A stretch of 19,735 nucleotides of DNA from JAEYFP01 sp047602645 (lineage in GTDB: Bacteria; Bacillota; Clostridia; Lachnospirales; Lachnospiraceae): NCBI GenBank assembly GCA_047602645.1, contig JASGGU010000073.1, positions 1 to 19,735 on the forward strand, read 5' to 3'. Position 1 is the first letter of the stretch. Every line of letters starts with the position of its first letter. The position numbers were made by a program, and so were the translations under genes. The notes beneath the pieces are model-generated. The model saw nothing but the letters and a program-made list of their open reading frames with translations. It ran no database searches and was not told the DNA's origin. Shown piece by piece: positions 1-7,556 of the stretch.

Positions 1-1
1 G

Positions 2-79
2 CAGATGATTGTAAAGGGCATTGTGCTCGTGATGGCGGTAGGCTTTGACAGCTTACAGAAAAAAAGAGCGTTGACGTAG
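2..79 (+). CDS. Sugar ABC transporter permease, C-terminal end only (MglC/RbsC type)
   Basis: Only the last 25 codons are inside the window; the frame is open from base 2 to the TAG at 77-79. The peptide contains QMIVKGIVLVMAVGFDSL and ends in a basic tail. This matches the C-terminal last helix of MglC/RbsC-type (BPD_transp_2) sugar permeases, where an aromatic/Q-x-IIKG motif is followed by a hydrophobic stretch and then a 'LD' plus basic tail. The second permease of this window, ending at 15105, ends in a very similar way (QLIIKGIIICSAVALD). It is therefore probably the last gene of another sugar ABC transporter operon that reads into the dehydrogenase gene 61 bases downstream. The family call rests on a short fragment. 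Confidence 0.7.
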   Translation, partial: QMIVKGIVLVMAVGFDSLQKKRALT

Positions 80-140
80 CAAAAACGGAGAGGCTCATTT
101 AAAAGTGAGATCAAGAATTATTATAAAGGAGGGAATACAT

Positions 141-917
141 ATGGGAATCATAGAGAGAATGAGACTGGATGAAAAGGTATCCTTTGTCACAGGGGGAGCA
201 AGAGGAATCGGAAAAGCGATCGCCGCCGCGCTTGCCGAGGCAGGAAGCCATGTAGCGATTGTGGATGTGGATATTGAGGAAGCGGAAAGAACCGCAAAGG
301 AGATTGCGGATTCAACAGGTGTCAGGACACTTGCCATCAAAACGGATGTTACAAGCCAGACAGATGTAGAGCAAATGATTGATACAATCCTTAAGGTATT
401 CGGTAAATTAGACGTTGCTTTTTGCAATGCGGGTATTTGCATGAATATTCCGGCGGAGGAAATGACGGCGGAGCAGTTTAAGAAGGTAATTGATATCAAT
501 CTGACCGGCGTATTCCTGACCTCACAGGCAGCGGCTAAGGTAATGCTGAAACAGGGAAGGGGTTCCATTATTAATACCGCGTCCATGTCAGGACATATTG
601 TTAATGTGCCTCAGCCTCAATGCTCCTACAATGCATCAAAAGCCGGCGTGATCCAACTGACAAAGTCTATGGCGGTCGAATTTGCAAAACGGGGTGTAAG
701 AGTCAACAGCATCAGTCCCGGATATATGGGTACAGAGCTTGTCATGAACGCACCGCACTTAAAAGCATTGATAGAACAATGGAATGCAATGGCACCTATG
801 GGCAGACTGGGACATACGGATGAGCTGCAGGCAATCGCGGTTTATCTTGCGGGCGATACGAGTGACTTTACAACAGGATCAGACTTTGTAATTGACGGAG
901 CGTTTACCTGTTTTTAA
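141..917 (+). CDS. Short-chain dehydrogenase/reductase, polyol/ketose type
   Basis: A classical NAD(P)-dependent SDR of 258 residues. The glycine-rich TGGARGIG is at 17-24, and an acidic residue (D42) ends the second strand, which favours NAD over NADP. NAG is at 96-98, and the catalytic set is N120, S150, Y163, K167 (YNASK at 163-167). The stretch SMSGHIVNVPQPQ before the catalytic tyrosine is, from memory, typical of the subgroup with D-arabinitol 2-dehydrogenase and sorbose reductase, so interconversion of a polyol and a ketose is likely. The ATG at 141 is chosen over a GTG at 105 because AAAGGAGGG lies at 125-133, 7 bases before it. The gene follows a sugar permease at 61 bases and is closed by a terminator, so it is probably the last gene of a sugar operon. 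The exact substrate cannot be read from the sequence. Confidence 0.88.
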   Translation: MGIIERMRLDEKVSFVTGGARGIGKAIAAALAEAGSHVAIVDVDIEEAERTAKEIADSTGVRTLAIKTDVTSQTDVEQMIDTILKVFGKLDVAFCNAGICMNIPAEEMTAEQFKKVIDINLTGVFLTSQAAAKVMLKQGRGSIINTASMSGHIVNVPQPQCSYNASKAGVIQLTKSMAVEFAKRGVRVNSISPGYMGTELVMNAPHLKALIEQWNAMAPMGRLGHTDELQAIAVYLAGDTSDFTTGSDFVIDGAFTCF

Positions 918-922
918 TTTAT

Positions 923-957
923 TGGGATGTTCCTTCTTATTGGAACATCCCATTTTA
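923..957 (+). terminator. Intrinsic terminator after the dehydrogenase gene
   Basis: An 11-bp perfect stem (TGGGATGTTCC at 923-933 with GGAACATCCCA at 942-952) encloses an 8-base loop and is followed by TTTT at 953-956. It lies 5 bases after the stop codon. It separates the dehydrogenase operon from the sensor operon. Confidence 0.85.
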
Positions 958-994
958 AAAATAAAAGGGAAGAAATCCGCAGACAGAAAAAATA

Positions 995-1003
995 TGTTAT
1001 AAT
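995..1003 (+). promoter_or_regulatory. Extended -10 promoter of the sensor operon
   Basis: TGTTATAAT at 995-1003 is a perfect extended -10 (TGn plus TATAAT), and the predicted transcript start is near 1010. No good -35 hexamer lies 17 bases upstream, which is common for extended -10 promoters. It sits directly after the terminator and 75 bases before the lipoprotein start, where a promoter for the sensor operon is expected. Confidence 0.6.
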
Positions 1004-1077
1004 TTTCTAGAAGAGTATTGATCCGGACGGTTGTTAAAAGCCGGGAAAAGTATGGAAATAAGCGGCGGAGGGATAGA

Positions 1078-2178
1078 ATGCGGCGTAGTAAACTATGGAT
1101 AGGGATTATCATATGTATGATGCTCACTTCGTGTGCAGGAATCGAATCTGATGATAAATTAGCAGAGAATGCTGTTGATACGGAAAAAGCCCCCGTTACA
1201 ATCGCATTTGCCCACAAAAGCTTTAATTCTTATTTCTATGCGATTATGAATGAATCTGTGAAGAAAGCGGTAGAAGAAAGAGGCTGGATATTTGAGAGCT
1301 CTGTTGCAGATTATGATCCGATCAGGCAGAATCAGCAGATTGTGAATTTTATTGAGCAGAAGCCCGATGCGATTATTACTACCGCAATTGACAGTATCTC
1401 CATTCAGGAAGTAATCCACCGGGGCAATAATGCGGGAATTCCCATGTGTACCATTGACACGAATGCGGTCGGAGGAATGTTGGCCATTGATGTAAGTTTT
1501 GACAATTATAAGGCGGGGCAGTTGGCAGCTCAGGCTATTGTGGAGGAGCTGATTGAAAAGTATGGGGAAGCGAGGGGCACAGTCTTTAATGCCTATGGAA
1601 AGCTGACCAGCAATGCATGGCGTCTTAGAAAGGAAGGCTTTGAAGAGGTTATCAGCCGATATCCGAATATTACCTATTTGCCGAGAGCAACAGAGGGACA
1701 GCCGGAGCTGGTAAAGGAAGAGCTTTTTAAAGCTTTTGAAGAGGAAATAAAAATTGATGCAGTTCATTGCTCCAGCGAGCATCCGGGAAGAGGGCTGGTG
1801 GAAGCCCTTCAGGAGCTGGGTTATTGGAAGCCCTTTTGGAAGGAAGGGCATATCATTCTTGTGACAATCGATGCGGATCCATATTTTGTGGGACTGGTTA
1901 ATAGAGGATATGCGGATGCCGCAGTTGCCCAGGATGTAATTGCATATGGCAATATTACGGTAGATCTGCTGGAAAATTATGTTTTGGCGGGAAAAGAGAT
2001 TCCGGAAGGAGAATATTCTTACGAAGGAACCTACTGGCAGGTCTGCGATATCAGTATTACGGATCATCAGGCAAAGGTAACGATCCCGCCATATATCATC
2101 GATGCCGATAACAGCAATGATGTCAGGCATTGGTCCTATACTGCGGAAAAGCTTTGGGGATTTCAATACAATAAGTAA
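1078..2178 (+). CDS. Sugar-binding lipoprotein of the sensor operon (periplasmic-binding-protein type 4)
   Basis: A 366-residue substrate-binding protein of the RbsB-like family. A basic start (MRRSK), a hydrophobic helix and the lipobox LTSC with lipidated Cys19 show that it is anchored to the outer face of the membrane. The mature part follows the family pattern: a first strand (PVTIAFAHKS), then PDAIITTAIDS, then GIPMCTIDTNAVGG, and later HIILVTIDADPYFVGLVNRG. The ATG at 1078 is chosen because GGAGGG lies just upstream and the signal peptide begins there. No permease or ATPase gene is adjacent; two histidine kinases and a response regulator follow. It therefore probably serves as a ligand sensor for the kinases rather than for uptake, although it could also share the transporter encoded just upstream of the window. 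The ligand is unknown but is most likely a sugar. Confidence 0.85.
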   Translation: MRRSKLWIGIIICMMLTSCAGIESDDKLAENAVDTEKAPVTIAFAHKSFNSYFYAIMNESVKKAVEERGWIFESSVADYDPIRQNQQIVNFIEQKPDAIITTAIDSISIQEVIHRGNNAGIPMCTIDTNAVGGMLAIDVSFDNYKAGQLAAQAIVEELIEKYGEARGTVFNAYGKLTSNAWRLRKEGFEEVISRYPNITYLPRATEGQPELVKEELFKAFEEEIKIDAVHCSSEHPGRGLVEALQELGYWKPFWKEGHIILVTIDADPYFVGLVNRGYADAAVAQDVIAYGNITVDLLENYVLAGKEIPEGEYSYEGTYWQVCDISITDHQAKVTIPPYIIDADNSNDVRHWSYTAEKLWGFQYNK

Positions 2179-2211
2179 ACAGAGACGTCTTTTACGGCGC
2201 TTGGGGGGTTC

Positions 2212-3942
2212 ATGATCCGCAAAGGTATTAGAATGATAAAGGAATGGAGCTTGAACGAACTGTATAAACACAGCATTTACAGACGCCTGATCTGGTGCTT
2301 TGCTTATGTGTTTGTGCTGCCGATACTCCTGATCGGAGGGTATAATGCCGTATATTCCTTTTCACAAAATGAGAAAACAGCCAGGATTTTTTTAAAAGAG
2401 TCTTCATCACAGATTGCGAACAATGTTTCCAATTATATGTTTTCGCATATGAATTTATTGGAAGAGGTTGCAATGAATCAAGAGATTGTGAATGATCTGA
2501 TGATTTACAAGGATGCAGACTGGAATAAAAAGAGCGAAATTGAAAATCATATCCGACTGGTGCTGGACAGTACCTTTGGATCCGGCGGGGCCATTAATGC
2601 ATGTGAGCTGGTATCCGTGAATCGTTCTTATTTTTATTATACATCTCCGGTATCCAATGGTGACTTCGCTACAAGCAAGCTGCTGTCCAAAGAGGCGGAG
2701 CAGGTGCTTATAAAAGTAACCCCAAAAGAAATTCCAAGTGATCCAGACAGCTATGTAATCCTTACAAGAGGGATATACAGCGAAAGGGAGGTATGCGTCG
2801 GAAATATTGTTACCGCTCTGGATCTTTCTTATTTTAATAAGGTTTGTTATGAGAATGTTACGAATCTTCTGAATGAAGTGATGATCATTGATGAGAACAA
2901 TATTATTATCAGTGCTTCCAATGAAGAACAGGTCGGTTCCGTTTTTCAGGAAGATAAGATGATGTCGATCTCAATTTCACAGCCGATTTCAAGTACAAAC
3001 CTGACAATTGTAAATCATATCGCTTTGCAGACTCTCTTAAAATCAGCGCTCATCCGGCTTGGAATTACACTGTTTACAGCGATTCTGTTTGCCGTATTGG
3101 CTCTTAGTTCGGCGATATTGTTTGCAAAGAGCATCACCAGTCCGATCAATTGTCTGATGGAGGAAATGAAAAAACCAGGAGTAGAGAAGTTTGTGGAGGA
3201 CGATGGTGATGATGAATACCATACCGTCATAGAAGGCTTTAATAAGATGAGCCGTGATCTGGTGAGAGCTTTACAGCTGCAGTACGAAATTAAGCTTCAG
3301 GAAACAAAGCTGAGAGAACTGCAGAAGGAGGCAGAGCTTTCCGCTTTGCAGCAGCAGATCAATCCTCATTTTTTGTACAATACGCTGGAGTCCATTTATT
3401 GGAACGGACAATTAAAGGGTGATGAAGAAATCAGCGAGATTGTGGATGCGCTTGGCAATTATTTAAGAGTCATTATGATAAAAGGCCGGGAATACATTAC
3501 GATTGAAAATGAAGTTGAAAGTGTAAATAATTACGTTTTTTTACAAAACAAGCGGTTTGGAAACAGAATCACAAATCAATGGGATGTATCGATGTCCATG
3601 CGGCATACGAAAATCATAAAGCTGGTGATTCATCCGATTGTGGAGGATGTAATTTCAGCCAATTTGGATGATCTGGAAACCCGGATCGATATTGGCATCT
3701 CAATTGTAGAAAAGTTTGATACGATCTGTGTGACGATGACAGAAAACGCCGTAGAATATTTTTTAAGTCTGCTCGGTAAAACAGAGGTGAATACGAGAGG
3801 AATTAATAGTGTGGATGAACGCTTGAGACTTTATTATGGGAATTCTTTCGGAGTTGCCATGGACAGAGAAGCAGGAGAGATCAGAATAGCCATACCGGTG
3901 TATAAGGACAGCGGCAATGAAGGGATCAAGCAATATGGATAA
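2212..3942 (+). CDS. YesM-type sensor histidine kinase with degenerate ATP-binding domain (probable pseudokinase)
   Basis: The 576-residue protein has a membrane helix at about 26-48, an extracellular sensor region to about 277, a second helix at about 279-305, a HAMP-like linker, a coiled coil and then a His_kinase (PF06580-type) motif, QQQINPHFLYN, with phospho-accepting H386. The following HATPase region is abnormal. The N-box position reads HPIVED, so the essential Asn is Asp479. The DNGxGM motif is replaced by TENAVEY, losing both glycines. The stretch up to the final GINSVDERL is shortened. The reading frame is intact with no frameshift, so this is loss of motifs in a maintained gene. 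It starts 33 bases after the lipoprotein; a G-run at 2203-2208 precedes the ATG at 2212, though an ATG at 2233 is also possible. It probably partners with the next kinase; loss of autonomous kinase activity is inferred from the motifs. Confidence 0.85.
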   Translation: MIRKGIRMIKEWSLNELYKHSIYRRLIWCFAYVFVLPILLIGGYNAVYSFSQNEKTARIFLKESSSQIANNVSNYMFSHMNLLEEVAMNQEIVNDLMIYKDADWNKKSEIENHIRLVLDSTFGSGGAINACELVSVNRSYFYYTSPVSNGDFATSKLLSKEAEQVLIKVTPKEIPSDPDSYVILTRGIYSEREVCVGNIVTALDLSYFNKVCYENVTNLLNEVMIIDENNIIISASNEEQVGSVFQEDKMMSISISQPISSTNLTIVNHIALQTLLKSALIRLGITLFTAILFAVLALSSAILFAKSITSPINCLMEEMKKPGVEKFVEDDGDDEYHTVIEGFNKMSRDLVRALQLQYEIKLQETKLRELQKEAELSALQQQINPHFLYNTLESIYWNGQLKGDEEISEIVDALGNYLRVIMIKGREYITIENEVESVNNYVFLQNKRFGNRITNQWDVSMSMRHTKIIKLVIHPIVEDVISANLDDLETRIDIGISIVEKFDTICVTMTENAVEYFLSLLGKTEVNTRGINSVDERLRLYYGNSFGVAMDREAGEIRIAIPVYKDSGNEGIKQYG

Positions 3943-5611
3943 GTTTGTAAGGTATCTCAGAAAAGTTTCAATACGCAGACGTCTTTTCTATGCCTTTATT
4001 GTATTGTGCATTATTCCGATTACAGCCGTGATTACAATCAGCGCGATTATTGAAGCTCTGTATTACCGTAACAATCTAAAAAGCAATTATGACAATTTTG
4101 CTTATGAATCCAACATTCGCGTCAATGACATGTTTGAACAGATGGAACTGAAATTTAAGTATTTAAAGGAGAACAATGACATTTTAACAGACATCTACCT
4201 GTATGCAACCTCTCCGTTTTACAAGACTGAAGAGGTGAGCAATCGGGTTGAAAATACGATAGCAAGCATTGTGTCCAACCAGGAGGAAATTGATTATGTG
4301 GCAATCCTGCTTGAGGACGGAACCTCATTTTTGTACAATAAAGCGTTAATTAATGAGGACGAAATCGGAGACAAGTTAAGGGATCAACAAGAGTGGTATT
4401 ATCTCAATTATGGCAGGAAGTCGGCGCTGTGCCGCACGGAAATTGTGGAAGTGGATTATATTAGCGGGTTGAAAGCAAGGTACGTTGTTTTGATCAATCT
4501 GGAAGAAGTGGGAAAAGTACTGGACAATGCGGTGGGTTCAGCAAAGCAGGGGGTAGCGGTTATCGATAGTCTGGGCAGGATCATTGCCGGTTCCCAATTT
4601 GAGAAAGAGGATCGGTTTTATGAGGTCACGGCACCGATTTCAGATACGGGAATCTATGTAAAGAATACCTTTGTCGGTGCCCAATATGATATGTTGGGCT
4701 TGATGACGACGATTGCAATCGCGCTTCTGGTAGTGGTTCTTTCGGGAGTGATCATTTATTTAGTAAATGAAAGTATTAAAATTCCATTGGATCGTCTGCT
4801 TGGCCGGATGGAGGAGATTAAGGAGGGCGACATCCTTGCCGTGCAGGCAGAGGAGAAGGATACCGGCATCGGAGATGAGAACGAAATATTAAGCAGGGTA
4901 TTTACCTCTATGCTTAATCAGTTAAACGAGGTGCTGGAGGAAACCTATATTACCAATATTAATGAAACAGAGTTGAGAACCAGAATTAAGGAGCTTGAGT
5001 TGGTAGCTTTGCAGCAAAGAATCAATCCTCATTTTCTTTATAATTTGCTCGACAATGTATTTTGGATGGCACAGATGAAAGATTATGAAGAGATCGGGGA
5101 GATGGTTTCCGCTCTAGGTGAATTCTTTAAGACAAGCGTATCGGAGAAGGGTGCCTTTGTTATTATCCATACGGAGATCGAAAATGTCAAAAGTTATGTG
5201 TGCCTGCAAAAAATTATGCATAAGGATCAGTTTGATGTGATATGGAATATAGATCCGTCAATCCTGTACTATAAAACAGTAAAGCTCATTTTGCAGCCCG
5301 TTATTGAAAACTGCATTGTTCATGGATTTGCAGGGATAGAGGGGGGAGGCCTCATCTGCATTACGGGAAAGAGAGAAAGGGATACGATTATCTTTGAAAT
5401 AAAGGATAATGGCAGGGGGATGGAAAAGGATGCCTGTGACAGAATTATATCAGGGATGAACAGCTCAATTCTGGGAGTGGGAAATAGCATTGGAATGAGA
5501 AATGTAAACCAGAGAATAAAAATCTATTTCGGTGATTCTTATGGTATCAGTATACAATCTAAAATAGGGGAAGGCACAACAGTAAGTCTGTGTATTCCGG
5601 TGAAGGAGTAA
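3935..5611 (+). CDS. YesM-type sensor histidine kinase, intact catalytic domain
   Basis: A 558-residue membrane kinase with helices at about 17-41 and 253-277, an extracellular sensor domain between them, HAMP linker, coiled coil, then QQRINPHFLYN with H366. The ATP-binding domain is complete: N-box LQPVIEN with N459, G1 box DNGRGM with D491, and GVGNSIGMRNVNQRI as the second glycine box. The ATG at 3935 is preferred over an in-frame ATG at 3917 because AAGGGA at 3920-3925 is well placed for it. The gene overlaps the stop of the preceding kinase by 8 bases, which suggests translational coupling and matched amounts of the two proteins. It is expected to phosphorylate the response regulator that starts 3 bases after its stop and perhaps also His386 of the first kinase (inference). 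Confidence 0.9.
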   Translation: MDKFVRYLRKVSIRRRLFYAFIVLCIIPITAVITISAIIEALYYRNNLKSNYDNFAYESNIRVNDMFEQMELKFKYLKENNDILTDIYLYATSPFYKTEEVSNRVENTIASIVSNQEEIDYVAILLEDGTSFLYNKALINEDEIGDKLRDQQEWYYLNYGRKSALCRTEIVEVDYISGLKARYVVLINLEEVGKVLDNAVGSAKQGVAVIDSLGRIIAGSQFEKEDRFYEVTAPISDTGIYVKNTFVGAQYDMLGLMTTIAIALLVVVLSGVIIYLVNESIKIPLDRLLGRMEEIKEGDILAVQAEEKDTGIGDENEILSRVFTSMLNQLNEVLEETYITNINETELRTRIKELELVALQQRINPHFLYNLLDNVFWMAQMKDYEEIGEMVSALGEFFKTSVSEKGAFVIIHTEIENVKSYVCLQKIMHKDQFDVIWNIDPSILYYKTVKLILQPVIENCIVHGFAGIEGGGLICITGKRERDTIIFEIKDNGRGMEKDACDRIISGMNSSILGVGNSIGMRNVNQRIKIYFGDSYGISIQSKIGEGTTVSLCIPVKE

Positions 5612-5614
5612 GCG

Positions 5615-7273
5615 ATGTATCGATTGATGGTAGTAGAGGATGAGGATATGATTCGCAGAGGGATCGTAAACAGCGTTCCTTGGGAGTCTCTGGGGTTTGT
5701 AGTAGTGGCAGAAAGTTCGAATGGAAAGATTGCTTTAGAGCAGCTTGAAAAAATTCAGGTGGATGTACTGCTGACAGACATTAAAATGCCGGTTATGGGA
5801 GGAACGGAGCTGTCAAAAATAGTGAGAAAGAAGTATCCTAATATCGAAATTATAATCTTGAGCGGCTTTGCTGAATTTGAATATGCCCGTCAGGCAATCA
5901 GCTTCCAAACCTTCGAATATTTATTGAAGCCTGTCAATAAAAAAAAGCTGCTGGAAGCCTTCACCGCCCTGAAAAAAAGTATGGATCAAAAACGGGAACT
6001 TCAGGAGGAGTTATACTATAGCAACATCTATTCAAACGCAGGATATGAAACTCTCAGGAACGAATTTCTTCAGTCCATGCTGGGAGGGGATGTCAGCCTT
6101 TTTCATGGATTTGAGGATAAGACCGCAGCTCTGGAGCTTGATTTTACAGGACATTATTTCGCGGCGGCAACAATAAAATTTGACCGGAAGAGTATTTTTG
6201 AGGAGCTGGAGGCTGCCTGGAGAACCGACAAACGGCTGCTCATTTTCGCATATCGAAATATTATAAACGAGGAGCTAAGCAGTATCGATCATGTTTATTA
6301 TATTGTAGAGGATCATGATACGATTAATTTTGTATTCTGCTTTCAATCAAAGGAAAGTCAGGACGCTTTGATGATTCCCTGTCTGGAAAGCATCGGCGAG
6401 AGCATCCATAATTGCCTGTTTAAGAATGTGTCCGTACCTTATACGATAGGGATTGGGCTAAGCTATCCGTCTATTTATCATATAGCAAAATCCTTTAGTC
6501 AAGCTAAAAAATCGATTCAAAATAATTTTTATCTCGGTGAGCACAGGGTTCAGGTCTATCAGGATAATCATGAGTCAAGGTATGAACAAAACTATATTCG
6601 GTTTTATCCGGAAGAGATGGAGCATGTGGCTGTTGCCATCAGTAACGGAAACTATGAGGATACCAAGAAATATCTTATAGCCATGTTCCGTGCATTTTCA
6701 GAGCAAAATCTGCTGCCTGAAATAGTGAAAAATTACTGTATTGCGCTTAAATTGATGGTTCAGTCTAAAAGTGCAAACAGTTATGGAGCGGCGAAGGAGA
6801 TTGCAAGGGATGAATTTAATGAATTTGTAAAGGAGGCCTTAACGATCAAGGATCTGGAAACGTATATTGTCAATGTCATGGCAGCGCTTGCGAAAGCGAT
6901 CGATGAAACCATTGATCCGCTGGAAATCAAGGAGCAGCGAATGATGATCGATAAGGCAAAAGTATATATTAAGGAGCATCTAAGTGAAAAAATTACTTTG
7001 AAAATGATCAGCGAGCATGTTTATTTGTCGGAAACCTATTTCAGCTTTTTATTTAAGAAAATCACAGGAATTACTTACATTGACTATATTCAGAAGCTCC
7101 GTATGCAGGAGGCAAAAAAATTACTGGTGGATACGAGCTATAAGGTTTATCAGATAGCGGAAATGATAGGCTACAGCGATTATAAATACTTCTCCATGCA
7201 ATTTAAAAAATATGTGTCGCTTACGCCGAAGGAGTATCGAAATCAAGGAAGACGGGAAGCGGATCAGCCGTAG
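5615..7273 (+). CDS. YesN-type response regulator with AraC-type DNA-binding domain
   Basis: The 552-residue protein has an N-terminal receiver domain (about 3-120) with acidic residues E8, D9 and E10, phospho-acceptor D55 in LLTDIKMP, switch S83 and K105 in LLKPVN. The middle (about 120-440) has no motif I recognise but occupies the place of the linker domain usual in this family. The C-terminus (about 448-545) holds two helix-turn-helix units of the AraC family, including SETYFSFLFKKITGITY and the conserved final pattern YFSMQFKKYVSLTPKEYR. AAGGAG at 5603-5608 precedes the ATG by 6 bases. It ends the sensor operon and is presumably the output of the two kinases, activating sugar uptake and catabolic genes. 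Which promoters it binds cannot be seen here; the transporter upstream of the window is the nearest candidate. Confidence 0.93.
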   Translation: MYRLMVVEDEDMIRRGIVNSVPWESLGFVVVAESSNGKIALEQLEKIQVDVLLTDIKMPVMGGTELSKIVRKKYPNIEIIILSGFAEFEYARQAISFQTFEYLLKPVNKKKLLEAFTALKKSMDQKRELQEELYYSNIYSNAGYETLRNEFLQSMLGGDVSLFHGFEDKTAALELDFTGHYFAAATIKFDRKSIFEELEAAWRTDKRLLIFAYRNIINEELSSIDHVYYIVEDHDTINFVFCFQSKESQDALMIPCLESIGESIHNCLFKNVSVPYTIGIGLSYPSIYHIAKSFSQAKKSIQNNFYLGEHRVQVYQDNHESRYEQNYIRFYPEEMEHVAVAISNGNYEDTKKYLIAMFRAFSEQNLLPEIVKNYCIALKLMVQSKSANSYGAAKEIARDEFNEFVKEALTIKDLETYIVNVMAALAKAIDETIDPLEIKEQRMMIDKAKVYIKEHLSEKITLKMISEHVYLSETYFSFLFKKITGITYIDYIQKLRMQEAKKLLVDTSYKVYQIAEMIGYSDYKYFSMQFKKYVSLTPKEYRNQGRREADQP

Positions 7274-7300
7274 AAATGTTGGGATATGCTGAAGAATAAG

Positions 7301-7346
7301 AGGATCTCCTTTTAGTCATTTTATGACTTTTGGGAGTTCTTTTTTT
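7301..7346 (+). terminator. Intrinsic terminator of the sensor operon
   Basis: A two-part hairpin: the outer arms AGGA(T)CTCC at 7301-7309 and GGAGTTCT at 7333-7340 pair with one bulge and one G-T pair. The inner stem AGTCAT at 7314-7319 pairs with ATGACT at 7323-7328. A run of seven T follows at 7340-7346. It lies about 30 bases after the response regulator stop. Confidence 0.75.
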
Positions 7347-7472
7347 GTACTATAAGTTATTATTTATATTTCTCAAACAAAATAGAAATATTTTATAAAT
7401 AAAAGGGCGGTACAATGCAATCAGCTTAAGAGAAATGCACATCAAACTGAAATCGGAAAGGAGGGAAAAACC

Positions 7473-7556
7473 ATGGCGGGTCCCATTATAGTTGTTGGAG
7501 GTGTCGTTGCTGCAATTGTTGTTATCGCAATAGCTGTTAAAAACAAGAAGAAATAA
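7473..7556 (+). CDS. 27-residue single-pass membrane peptide
   Basis: An open frame of 27 codons: MAGPIIVVGG, then a continuous run of V/A/I residues, then the basic tail VKNKKK. It would form one transmembrane helix (about 4-22) with a lysine-rich cytoplasmic end. Support for translation is strong: AAAGGAGGG at 7457-7465 lies 7 bases before the ATG, one of the best ribosome binding sites in the window. It lies between the sensor operon terminator and a GC-rich structured stretch, apparently as its own transcript. I do not recognise the family. Size, a single helix and a charged tail resemble type I toxins and small regulatory membrane peptides, but no antisense RNA promoter is evident, so no function is assigned. 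Its existence is likely; its role is unknown. Confidence 0.65.
   Translation: MAGPIIVVGGVVAAIVVIAIAVKNKKK

Noticed and set aside
1159..2271. Long open frame (370 codons) on the minus strand opposite the sensor lipoprotein gene
   Set aside because: No ribosome binding site or recognisable domain; the plus-strand frame has a signal peptide, lipobox and clear family motifs, so this is an antisense shadow.
3630..3942. Frameshift or decay of the first kinase gene
   Set aside because: The frame stays open to the overlap with the next gene and the end (GINSVDERLRLYYG, then IRIAIPVYK) still matches the family, so the missing ATP-binding motifs are substitutions in a maintained gene.
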